Positions 1 to 6,054 of a stretch of 17,081 bases of DNA are shown one piece after another. A program made the position numbers and the translations under genes. The DNA lies in contig DATLBC010000080.1 in the NCBI GenBank assembly GCA_035527095.1, forward strand, positions 1-17,081, read 5' to 3'. The stretch comes from Sva-07 sp035527095. Its GTDB lineage: Bacteria; Actinomycetota; Acidimicrobiia; Acidimicrobiales; Ilumatobacteraceae. Below the pieces are notes generated by a model. The model saw nothing but the letters and a program-made list of their open reading frames with translations, did not search any database and was not told the DNA's origin. Within the stretch, counting starts at the first letter, position 1. Each line of letters begins with the position of its first letter.

Positions 1-93
1 GGCACCGGACCTGACAGCACCGACGGCGAACTCGCGGCCGTCGCCCCGAAGCACCCGGTGTTCGAGATCCACGCGATTACATCGCGGGTCTGA
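1..93 (+). CDS. C-terminal 30 residues of an unidentified protein (cut by window start)
   Basis: Frame 1 is open from the first base to a TGA at 91-93 and encodes a 30-residue tail ending in HPVFEIHAITSRV. The codons have G/C-rich third positions like the neighbouring genes, and the stop codon lies inside a strong hairpin (75-107), as expected at a transcript end. The fragment is too short to assign a family; a small beta-rich oxidoreductase-type C-terminus is only a guess. The real start lies outside the window. Confidence 0.5.
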   Translation, partial: GTGPDSTDGELAAVAPKHPVFEIHAITSRV

Positions 94-107
94 CCCCTGA
101 TGTAATC
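75..107. terminator. Long hairpin at the end of the first gene, probable bidirectional terminator
   Basis: GATTACAT (75-82) is exactly complementary to ATGTAATC (100-107), and GGGTC (86-90) to GACCC (92-96), with only a few unpaired bases between the two stems. The hairpin contains the stop codon of the forward gene and ends 5 bases before the stop codon of the small reverse ORF at 112-303, so it sits between convergent gene ends. There is no U-tract. The inner GGGTCTGACCC resembles GGGGTCAGACCCC-type palindromes that I recall as widespread repeats, so it may also be a repeat unit. Confidence 0.6.
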
Positions 108-111
108 CGGG

Positions 112-303
112 TCACCGCGTGTTGGGCTGCCAGGTCTCCCAGGCCTCGAGGTTCGACCTCGACATCTCGCGGTGTTCCTTGGCGAGCGCTCGGCTCTCTG
201 TGTCGGGAACCCGTCGCCCGATGGACACCGCGCCGAACATGTTGCCGCGGAAGTACGCGTCGAAGTCGGCGGGTCGGAAGTGTCCCGGCAGGTCGTGGGG
301 CAC
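112..303 (-). CDS. Small hypothetical protein, possibly the 3' part of a frameshifted gene
   Basis: A 63-residue ORF reads from a GTG at 301-303 to a TGA at 112-114. The composition looks protein-like (HFRPADFDAYFRGNMFGAV, then a charged segment and a C-terminal WETWQ), and the ORF ends right at a hairpin, as a real gene end would. Against it, there is no Shine-Dalgarno and no TANNNT element before the GTG, and a TGA lies four codons upstream in the same frame. In the adjacent frame immediately upstream, a plausible peptide (SNGTIIQMTLRG) runs into this ORF, so a one-base shift may have broken a longer gene. I do not recognise the family. The other strand and frame here are arginine-rich shadows. 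Confidence 0.35.
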   Translation of the reverse strand: MPHDLPGHFRPADFDAYFRGNMFGAVSIGRRVPDTESRALAKEHREMSRSNLEAWETWQPNTR

Positions 304-396
304 CGCGGAGGGTCATCTGGATGATCGTGCCGTTCGAGCGGCGCAGAGCGAGCGGGTCGGATCGATCCGTCGCTCGAACCTACTTTCGGTCCGGGC

Positions 397-1596
397 TCAC
401 GGCCGTGCCGAAGCGGATTGCCGCATCAACCGAGGCGGAAGCGGGATCTCGTCGGCGAACTTCGCGGCGATCGGCCCGATGATCGCCGTCACGAGCACGT
501 ACCCGGCCGCAAGCGCGCCGAGTTCGGGGCCATTGACCAAGCTGGAGCCGAGCGCGGCGATCACGATCGAGAATTCGCCGCGTGCGATCAACACCGTCCC
601 GGCTCGGAGGCGCCCCTTCGGCGCAGCGCCGACCCGCCCCGCTGCGTACCAGCCGGTCGCCACCTTGGTGAATGCGGTGACCACGGCGAGCACTACTGCA
701 GGAATCGCGACGTCGACGAGGTCGGCGGGGTCGATCTGGAACGAGAAGAAGAGGAAGAACGTCGCAGCGAAGAGGTCACGCAGCGGCGAGATCAGTTGAT
801 TGGCCCGTTCCTCGGCGCGCCCCGACAACGCCAGGCCGACGAGGAAGGCGCCGATCGCTCCGGACACCTCGAGCTGCTGTGCGATGCCGGCGACGAGCAA
901 GGTGATGCCGAACACCGTCAAGAGGAACGCCTCGTCGCTGCCGCCCGCCAGCAGGTTGCTGATCCGACGGCCGTAGCGCAGCGCGGCGAGGAGGATCACC
1001 GACACGGCCACGAGCGCAATCGACACGCTCGTGAGCGTTGCGACGACGGTTCCGCCGACGATCAGCGCCGCCACCACCGGCAAGTACACCGCCATCGCCA
1101 AGTCTTCGATCACGAGCAGGTTCAGCACGGCCGGCGTCTCTCGGAAGCCGAGCCGCCCGAAGTCCGACAACGCCTTGCTGACCACACCGGACGACGAGAT
1201 CCAGGTGACGCCGCCGAGGAGCACGGCCGCCAACGGGTCCCAGCCGAGGATCAGCCCGAGGGCGACGCCCGGCAATGCATTGAGCATCATGTCGACCAAG
1301 CCTGGCGGGATGCCCGTCTTCAGGCCGTCGCGCAGCTCGCTCTCGGAGTATTCGAGCCCGAGCGCGAACAACAGCAGGAGCACGCCGATCTCCGCCGTGA
1401 TCTCGAAGAAGTCGCGTGACACGTCGAGCTGCACCGCACCGCCTTCCCCCATGGCCAAGCCGGCGATCAGATACAGCGGCACCGCGGTGATGCCGAAACG
1501 GCCGGCCACTCGTGACAGCAGGGCCAGGCCGAGGATGAGCGCGCCGATCTCGACGAAGGCGAGGGCGGTCTCGCTGGTCCCAGCGGCGAACAACAT
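397..1596 (-). CDS. CPA2-family cation:proton antiporter, KhtU-like membrane subunit
   Basis: The 399-residue protein is almost entirely hydrophobic, with about 11-12 predicted membrane helices, the size and pattern of the Na_H_Exchanger (CPA2) fold. Diagnostic stretches are GVLLLLFALGLEYS (about 71-84), the SSSGVVSKAL segment (about 134-143) and the NLLVIEDLAMAVYL helix with Asp165 (about 159-172), which corresponds to the conserved acidic ion-binding helix. It ends after about 12 helices and lacks the C-terminal RCK_N/TrkA-N domain found in KefB/KefC. That role is filled by the separate KhtT-like protein encoded 11 bp upstream, so the two probably form a KhtTU-type K+/H+ antiporter used in potassium efflux and pH or stress adaptation. 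Ion specificity cannot be read from sequence. The ATG start directly follows the upstream stop, consistent with one transcript. Confidence 0.88.
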   Translation of the reverse strand: MLFAAGTSETALAFVEIGALILGLALLSRVAGRFGITAVPLYLIAGLAMGEGGAVQLDVSRDFFEITAEIGVLLLLFALGLEYSESELRDGLKTGIPPGLVDMMLNALPGVALGLILGWDPLAAVLLGGVTWISSSGVVSKALSDFGRLGFRETPAVLNLLVIEDLAMAVYLPVVAALIVGGTVVATLTSVSIALVAVSVILLAALRYGRRISNLLAGGSDEAFLLTVFGITLLVAGIAQQLEVSGAIGAFLVGLALSGRAEERANQLISPLRDLFAATFFLFFSFQIDPADLVDVAIPAVVLAVVTAFTKVATGWYAAGRVGAAPKGRLRAGTVLIARGEFSIVIAALGSSLVNGPELGALAAGYVLVTAIIGPIAAKFADEIPLPPRLMRQSASARP

Positions 1597-1607
1597 CGAA
1601 CTCGGTG

Positions 1608-2090
1608 TCAGTCGCGGATCAGGTCGCGCATGGTGGCAAGACCCTCGGTCGTGCCGACGGCGACGATCACGTCGCCTGCTGCAAGGGAGAACTCCGGCCC
1701 GGGAGCGGGGATCGACTGGCTGTCACGAATGACTGCCACGATCGACGACCCGGTCCTCGTTCGGTACATGCCGTCACCGATGGTGGCGCCCGACGCCGGT
1801 GAGGACGGGGCCAACTCGATCCATTCGATCGCCAGCCCTTCGATCTCCTGTTGGACCGCGGCGACCGCCTCGGTGACCCGGCTCGCCCCGAGCAGTTCCG
1901 ACACGGTGCGGGTGTCGGTCGCAGACAGGCTCACCAGCGACGAGCACTTGTCGGGATCATCGGAGTCGTACACGAGGATCTCGCGACGACCGTCGTGGTG
2001 GACGAGCACCCCGATGTCGTCGCCTTCCTCGGTGGTGAAATCGTGGCGCACCCCGACGCCCGGCAGTTTGGTCTCGCGCACGTCGGCCAT
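1608..2090 (-). CDS. KhtT-like antiporter regulatory subunit (RCK_C / TrkA-C domain)
   Basis: The 160-residue soluble protein starts MADVRETKLPGVGVRHDF and continues DDIGVLVHHDGRREILVYD, the characteristic N-terminal half of KhtT-type regulators. A TrkA-C (RCK_C) fold follows at about 75-158 (IEWIELAPSSPASG, SIVAVIRD, AAGDVIVAVGTTEGL). In characterised homologues this subunit sits on the cytoplasmic face of the KhtU antiporter and gates it in response to bound nucleotides; which ligand acts here is unknown. I chose the ATG at 2088-2090 because the family begins right there and the upstream in-frame extension to 2150 runs into the divergent ilvD promoter. A possible -10 (CAGAAT on the reverse strand) lies 6 bases before this ATG. 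Its stop is 11 bp from the antiporter start, so the two are co-transcribed. Confidence 0.88.
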   Translation of the reverse strand: MADVRETKLPGVGVRHDFTTEEGDDIGVLVHHDGRREILVYDSDDPDKCSSLVSLSATDTRTVSELLGASRVTEAVAAVQQEIEGLAIEWIELAPSSPASGATIGDGMYRTRTGSSIVAVIRDSQSIPAPGPEFSLAAGDVIVAVGTTEGLATMRDLIRD

Positions 2091-2096
2091 CGGTTC

Positions 2097-2156
2097 ATTC
2101 TGGCAGCGAGTGGTGGGCAGAGCACCAGGCACCGCGCGGGCCGACGCCACTACCGT
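2097..2156. promoter_or_regulatory. Divergent promoter region of khtT-like gene and ilvD
   Basis: Only 73 bp separate the two start codons. On the forward strand TACCGT (2151-2156) lies exactly 7 bases before the ilvD ATG, and there is no Shine-Dalgarno, which fits a leaderless ilvD transcript. On the reverse strand CAGAAT (complement of 2097-2102) lies 6 bases before the khtT-like ATG. No convincing -35 hexamer is visible for either. Confidence 0.45.
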
Positions 2157-2163
2157 GCTCTAG

Positions 2164-3879
2164 ATGAGCGATGCCCCGAACCAACCTGGCACCCCGGTCG
2201 ACGTCAAGCCCCGGTCGCGTGACGTCACCGACGGCATGCAGAAGGCGCCGTCCCGAGCGATGTTGCGCGCAGTTGGAATGGGCGACGCCGACTGGGACAA
2301 GCCCCAGGTGGCGATCGCGTCGTCGTGGAACGAGGTCACGCCGTGCAACATGACGCTGCGCAAGCTGGCCGAGCACGCCAAGGTCGGCGTGCGTGAGGCG
2401 GGTGGCTTCCCCATGGAGTTCGGAACGATCACCGTCAGCGACGGCATCTCGATGGGTCACGAGGGCATGCGGGCGTCGCTCGTGTCCCGCGAGGTGATCA
2501 CCGACTCCGTCGAGACGGTGATGCACGCCGAGCGTTTCGACGGGTTCGTTGGCCTCGCCGGTTGCGACAAGTCGATCCCCGGCATGTTGATGGCTGCCGC
2601 TCGGCTCGACCTCGCCAGCGTGTTCGTCTACAACGGCTCGACGATGCCGGGTGAACACAACGGTGTGGCGACCGACATCACGAGCGTGTTCGAGGCGGTC
2701 GGGGCGTGCGCTGCGGGCACCATGACGGAGGAGGAGCTCTACGAGATCGAGGCGACCGCCTGCCCTGGCGAGGGCGCGTGCGGTGGCATGTTCACCGCCA
2801 ACACGATGAGTTCGATCGCCGAAGCGATCGGGATGAGCCTGCCCGGCACCGCGTCGCCGCCGGCGATCGACGGGCGCCGTGAGGGCGACGCCGAGCGAGC
2901 CGGCGCCGCGGTCGTCAACCTGTTGCGTCTCGGCATCACGCCGCGCCAGATCATGACCAAGGCGGCATTCGAGAACGCGATCGCACTGACGTCGGCGCTC
3001 GGCGGTTCGACCAACGCCGTGCTGCACCTCCTGGCACTCGCGAACGAAGCTCGGGTCGATCTCGATCTCGACGACTTCAATCGCATCGCTGACAAGGTGC
3101 CTCACATCGCCGACATGAAGCCCGGTGGCAAGTTCCACATGAGCGACCTCGACCGAGTCGGTGGCGTTCCCGTCGTGTTGAAGATGCTGCTCGACGCCGG
3201 CCTGCTGCAGGGTGACGTGATGACGGTGACCGGCAAGACGATGGCGGAGAACCTCGCGGAGATCGATCCGCCCGGTGCTGACGGCGTGGTCGTCCATCCG
3301 CTCGACGCTCCGATCCATGAGGCGGGTGGCATCAACATCCTCACCGGGACGCTCGCACCGAAGGGTGCCGTGGTCAAGGTTGCGGGACTGTCCGATGCGC
3401 AGATGCACTTCGAGGGTCCTGCCCGCGTGTTCGACGACGAGTCGTTCGCGATGGAGGCGATCCTCGCCGGGTCGATCCAGCCGGGCACCGTGATCGTGAT
3501 CCGCTACGAGGGCCCGAAGGGCGGGCCGGGGATGCGCGAGATGCTCGCGATCACCGGTGCGTTGAAGGGCGCCGGCCGTGGCTCCGACTGCGCGCTGATC
3601 ACCGACGGTCGCTTCTCGGGCGGCACGTGGGGATTCTGCATCGGTCACGTCGCCCCCGAGGCCGCCGACGGTGGCCCGATCGCCTACGTCCGCGACGGCG
3701 ATCTGATTCGCATCGACGTACCGACGAAGTCGCTCGATCTGCTGGTCGACACTGCAGAGTTGGCGAACCGGATGGATGGTTGGCAACCGAACTCGCCCCG
3801 GTACACCACCGGCGTCCTGGGCAAGTACGCCAAGCTCGTCCAAGGCGCCGAAACGGGCGCAATCACCAACACGCTCTGA
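2164..3879 (+). CDS. ilvD: Dihydroxy-acid dehydratase
   Basis: IlvD (EC 4.2.1.9) dehydrates 2,3-dihydroxy-isovalerate and 2,3-dihydroxy-3-methylvalerate to the 2-oxo acids that precede valine, leucine and isoleucine. The 571-residue length is normal for the family. The three cluster-ligand cysteines of the IlvD/Edd family are present: Cys61 in NEVTPCN, Cys134 in AGCDKS and Cys206 in PGEGACGGMF. The C-terminal signatures GPKGGPGMREML and ITDGRFSGG are also intact. The enzyme is cytoplasmic and needs an Fe-S cluster and Mg2+; the cluster type cannot be told from sequence alone. The ATG at 2164 has no Shine-Dalgarno but TACCGT lies 7 bases upstream, so translation is probably leaderless. The gene is about 8 kb from ilvBNC and is transcribed separately. 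Confidence 0.97.
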   Translation: MSDAPNQPGTPVDVKPRSRDVTDGMQKAPSRAMLRAVGMGDADWDKPQVAIASSWNEVTPCNMTLRKLAEHAKVGVREAGGFPMEFGTITVSDGISMGHEGMRASLVSREVITDSVETVMHAERFDGFVGLAGCDKSIPGMLMAAARLDLASVFVYNGSTMPGEHNGVATDITSVFEAVGACAAGTMTEEELYEIEATACPGEGACGGMFTANTMSSIAEAIGMSLPGTASPPAIDGRREGDAERAGAAVVNLLRLGITPRQIMTKAAFENAIALTSALGGSTNAVLHLLALANEARVDLDLDDFNRIADKVPHIADMKPGGKFHMSDLDRVGGVPVVLKMLLDAGLLQGDVMTVTGKTMAENLAEIDPPGADGVVVHPLDAPIHEAGGINILTGTLAPKGAVVKVAGLSDAQMHFEGPARVFDDESFAMEAILAGSIQPGTVIVIRYEGPKGGPGMREMLAITGALKGAGRGSDCALITDGRFSGGTWGFCIGHVAPEAADGGPIAYVRDGDLIRIDVPTKSLDLLVDTAELANRMDGWQPNSPRYTTGVLGKYAKLVQGAETGAITNTL

Positions 3880-3893
3880 GTCCCGGGGGCCCA

Positions 3894-3941
3894 ACCCCTG
3901 ATGTACCCGGTCGACGAACAGCGCCACGATCTGCTGCGTCG
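3894..3941. other. ilvD downstream region: 12-base direct repeat copy and a hairpin
   Basis: The 196 bp between ilvD and the next start contain no convincing gene. ACCCCTGATGTA (3894-3905) repeats exactly the sequence at 93-104 just after the first gene of the window. Next, CGACG (3912-3916) plus CAGC (3919-3922) can pair with GCTG (3933-3936) plus CGTCG (3937-3941), a 9-bp stem with a 2-base bulge. This may terminate ilvD, but there is no U-tract. Confidence 0.35.
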
Positions 3942-4063
3942 GGTCGACTCAGCGAATCGTGTTCGCGGCGCCTCCGCACGCGGGCCGATCGCGCGCCTCC
4001 ATGCGGTCGCGCGGCGCGCTCGACGTGGCGATGGGATCACCGACCAGTCGACCGTCCGGCGTC

Positions 4064-4069
4064 TACGTT
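4064..4069 (+). promoter_or_regulatory. Candidate -10 element for a leaderless DUF4234 gene
   Basis: TACGTT lies 6 bases before the ATG at 4076, where there is no Shine-Dalgarno. The spacing matches the TANNNT-to-start pattern seen at other genes in this window. No clear -35 is visible. Confidence 0.4.
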
Positions 4070-4075
4070 GTTGCC

Positions 4076-4519
4076 ATGACCGACATGCCACCGCCGTCCG
4101 AGACCCGACCCGGCTCCGAGATGTCCCCGCCGCCATCGCCGCCCGCTGGCTCCTCAGCGACCGGACCGCTCGGGACGCAGCGGTCGATCGGTATGGTCAT
4201 CTTCCTCACGATCGTCACGCTCGGGATCTGGACGCTCGTGTGGTCGTACCAGAACGGCGACGAGCTCAAGCGACATGCCAACAAGGGTCTCGGTGGCGTG
4301 GCCTATCTGTTCATCACGTTGTTGATCTCGCCCGTCACGATGTTCCTGATGGCCGGCGAGGTCGAGCAGCTCTACCGGCGCGAGGGCAAAGAGCCGCCGA
4401 TCACCACCATCTGGGGGCTGTGGTTCCTGCTGCCGATCATCGGCAACATCATCTGGTACGTGCGCATCCAGAAGTCGATCAACGACTACTGGACCGCGCA
4501 CGGCGTCGTCCCCATCTGA
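4076..4519 (+). CDS. DUF4234 domain small membrane protein
   Basis: The 147-residue protein has a proline/serine-rich N-terminal tail (about 1-32) followed by a DUF4234-like membrane domain. Three hydrophobic segments are visible: about 37-52 (GMVIFLTIVTLGIWTLVW), about 70-86 (GGVAYLFITLLISPVTMF) and about 110-127 (WGLWFLLPIIGNIIWYV). The family's Tyr/Trp-rich flanks (WSYQNGDELKRH, IQKSINDYW) are present. Its function is unknown; members are predicted inner-membrane proteins, often with a low-complexity N-terminus as here. I chose ATG 4076 because the residues encoded upstream to 3959 are arginine-rich non-family sequence and a TANNNT element lies 6 bases upstream. It stands alone and converges on the DUF3054 gene. 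Confidence 0.82.
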   Translation: MTDMPPPSETRPGSEMSPPPSPPAGSSATGPLGTQRSIGMVIFLTIVTLGIWTLVWSYQNGDELKRHANKGLGGVAYLFITLLISPVTMFLMAGEVEQLYRREGKEPPITTIWGLWFLLPIIGNIIWYVRIQKSINDYWTAHGVVPI

Positions 4520-4551
4520 GGCCGAGCGGCCTTCGATCTGCCTTCAGGCAG
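4519..4551. terminator. Twin hairpins between convergent DUF4234 and DUF3054 genes
   Basis: Two adjacent hairpins fill the 24-bp convergent gap: AGGCC-gagc-GGCCT (4519-4532) and CTGCC-ttca-GGCAG (4538-4551), each with a perfect 5-bp stem and 4-base loop. The stop codon of the reverse gene overlaps the second loop. There is no U-tract, so they are candidate bidirectional terminators only. Confidence 0.45.
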
Positions 4552-4927
4552 TGCTCGCAGGTGTTCGAGTCGAGCGTCGCGCGATCAACCCGAACGCGAC
4601 TCGCCATCCGACGAGGAACAGCGCCAGGAACGACGCAGCGACGATCACGAACGACGTCGCCGTTCCATCTCCGAAGACCAGATTGCGCAGGATCATCCCG
4701 GCGATCAGAGTGATCGCCCAGATGCCAATGCCTGTGCGCCAATCGGTCGGTCGTCGCCAGGCTCGCAACAGCAACCAAGCGAGCGCCAGCGCGAACAGGA
4801 ACGGTGCGGCGGTGTCGATCAACCCGGCGATCGCCGAGTCTCGATCGTGCTCGCGTCGGCCGACGGCCACGAAGAGCGTGACGGAGAACACGTCGATTCC
4901 GACAGCGAGCGGCACACGTCGATCCAT
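4544..4927 (-). CDS. DUF3054 domain membrane protein
   Basis: The 127-residue integral membrane protein has about four helices. The DUF3054 pattern is clear: a first helix IDVFSVTLFVAVGRREHDRD, then AAPFLFALALAWLLL, a WRTGIGIWAITLIAGMILRNLVFG segment with the conserved GM.LR, and a final SFVIVAASFLALFLVGWRVAFG helix. Function is unknown; the family is common in Actinobacteria. I placed the start at the ATG 4925-4927 because the domain begins immediately after it; an ATG at 4972 would add 15 residues (MDLGAIGAATAETGG) and shorten the gap to the upstream flavin reductase to 24 bp. Neither start has a good ribosome site or a TANNNT element, so the gene is probably read through from the flavin reductase. 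Confidence 0.85.
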   Translation of the reverse strand: MDRRVPLAVGIDVFSVTLFVAVGRREHDRDSAIAGLIDTAAPFLFALALAWLLLRAWRRPTDWRTGIGIWAITLIAGMILRNLVFGDGTATSFVIVAASFLALFLVGWRVAFGLIARRSTRTPASTA

Positions 4928-4996
4928 GCCGCCAGTCTCGGCCGTCGCGGCCCCGATCGCACCCAGGTCCATCTGGTGCCGAGCACTGGATGGACG

Positions 4997-5539
4997 TCAG
5001 CCTTCGGCGGCGAATCCGCCGATCGTGCCGCGGTAGAACACCAGGGGCTGGGGAGGCAGGCCGTCGTGGTCGGCGTCGGCGTCGAGCGCGGTCACCCGAC
5101 CGAGCACGAAGTAGTGGTCGCCCATCTCGTAGACCTGCTCGACTTGGCAGTCGATCCATGCAACGGCCCGCTCGAGCACCGGCGCTCCTGACGGGGCGCC
5201 ATGCCACTCGACACCGTCGAATCGGGTCGTCTCGGTGCCACTCTTCGCGAACTTCCAGCACAGGTCGCTCTGCTTCTCGCTGAGGACATTGACGCAGAAG
5301 CTGCCCGCGTTGGCCATCAACGACCACGTCTCGGAATCTGTCTGAGGGAGGAACCCGACCAGTGGTGGATCGAGCGACACCGACGTGAACGACCCGATGG
5401 TGAATCCGTGGGGCCGGTCGCCCTCGGCCATGCCGGTGATGACGGTCACACCGGTGGGGAAGTGGCCGAGCACGGTGCGGAAGTGCTTCGCGTCGAAGGG
5501 GTCTGCAGCGGCATCGGGGAGTTGCGTCGGTTCGCTCAT
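4997..5539 (-). CDS. Flavin reductase-like domain protein (FMN-binding split barrel)
   Basis: The 180-residue protein matches the flavin reductase (HpaC/DIM6-type) domain from about residue 14 to the end. FRTVLGHFPTGVTVITG opens the split barrel, followed by GFTIGSFTSVSLDPPLVGFLP, the FMN-contacting loop, then SFCVNVLSEKQSDLCWKFA, and DCQVEQVYEMGDHYFVLGRV near the end. Such enzymes reduce FMN or FAD with NAD(P)H, often to feed a monooxygenase; none is present nearby, so the partner is unknown. The ATG at 5537-5539 was chosen over a long arginine-rich upstream extension. On the reverse strand TACAGT lies 8 bases before this ATG, again without a Shine-Dalgarno. DUF3054 lies downstream on the same strand. 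Confidence 0.9.
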   Translation of the reverse strand: MSEPTQLPDAAADPFDAKHFRTVLGHFPTGVTVITGMAEGDRPHGFTIGSFTSVSLDPPLVGFLPQTDSETWSLMANAGSFCVNVLSEKQSDLCWKFAKSGTETTRFDGVEWHGAPSGAPVLERAVAWIDCQVEQVYEMGDHYFVLGRVTALDADADHDGLPPQPLVFYRGTIGGFAAEG

Positions 5540-5547
5540 CGAGGCCA

Positions 5548-5557
5548 ACTGTACGCT
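5548..5557. promoter_or_regulatory. Overlapping divergent -10 elements
   Basis: Only 26 bp separate two divergent ATG codons (5539 reverse, 5566 forward). The forward strand has TACGCT at 5552-5557, 8 bases before the cyclo-ligase ATG. The reverse strand has TACAGT (complement of 5548-5553), 8 bases before the flavin reductase ATG. The two hexamers share the bases at 5552-5553 within a central GTAC. Confidence 0.5.
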
Positions 5558-5565
5558 GCGCACCG

Positions 5566-6054
5566 ATGACCGATCGCACGGCGCCGGCCCCGCAGCCCGA
5601 GTCGAAGTCGGTGTTGCGGGGGGCGATGCGCGAGCTCCGGCGTTCCCTTTCCGACCGCGCCGACCGCTCCGAGGAGCTCTGGCGTCACGTGACGGCGCTG
5701 CCCGAAGTCGCTGTCGCCGAGACGCTGCTCGTGTTCGACACGGTGCCTGGAGAACCCGAAACGCGCTCGCTCCTGGTGTGGTGCGCGGCCACGGGCCGCC
5801 TCGCTGCGGCACCCGAGGCCGACGTCGATCCGGGGTGGCCCGACGTGGTGATCGTGCCGGGCCTGGCGTTCACGAAGGGCGGAGATCGGCTGGGCCAGGG
5901 CGGCGGTTGGTACGACCGGTTCCTCTCGGAGGTGCGCGCCGACTGCAGCTCGATCGGCGTGTGTTTCGCCGAACAGGTCGTCGACGTGCTGCCGGTCGAG
6001 CCTCACGACGTCACGATGGACGTCGTCGTCACCGATCGAGGCGTGCTCCGGTGA
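5566..6054 (+). CDS. 5-formyltetrahydrofolate cyclo-ligase, compact form
   Basis: This enzyme (EC 6.3.3.2) converts 5-formyl-THF to 5,10-methenyl-THF using ATP, returning a storage or inhibitory folate to the one-carbon pool. The signature is unmistakable: VVIVPGLAFTKGGDRLGQGG and then GWYDRFL at about 95-122. The basic N-terminal helix (SKSVLRGAMRELRRSLSDRAD, about 13-33) fits the substrate and ATP end. At 162 residues it is about 30 shorter than usual; the middle segment between the EPETRSLL strand and the PGLAF motif is reduced. The ATG at 5566 has TACGCT 8 bases upstream and no Shine-Dalgarno. Its TGA (6052-6054) overlaps the GTG of the next gene by 4 bases (GTGA), implying translational coupling. 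Confidence 0.9.
   Translation: MTDRTAPAPQPESKSVLRGAMRELRRSLSDRADRSEELWRHVTALPEVAVAETLLVFDTVPGEPETRSLLVWCAATGRLAAAPEADVDPGWPDVVIVPGLAFTKGGDRLGQGGGWYDRFLSEVRADCSSIGVCFAEQVVDVLPVEPHDVTMDVVVTDRGVLR

Noticed and set aside
2163..2171. GATGAGCGA at the ilvD start as another repeat arm
   Set aside because: Only 9 bases match and the string is simply a Met-Ser-Asp start codon context; no inverted partner is nearby.
2095..3927. 610-residue reverse ORF across ilvD
   Set aside because: Antisense shadow of ilvD: composition is Arg/His/Asp-rich, no family motifs, and the forward frame is a complete, intact IlvD.
3901..4713. 270-residue forward ORF after ilvD
   Set aside because: Arg-rich and passes through the DUF4234 gene out of frame and into the convergent DUF3054 gene; no promoter or ribosome site.
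4479..5579. 366-residue reverse ORF covering DUF3054 and flavin reductase
   Set aside because: Arginine-rich off-frame reading; the two real genes lie in other reverse frames with clear domain matches.
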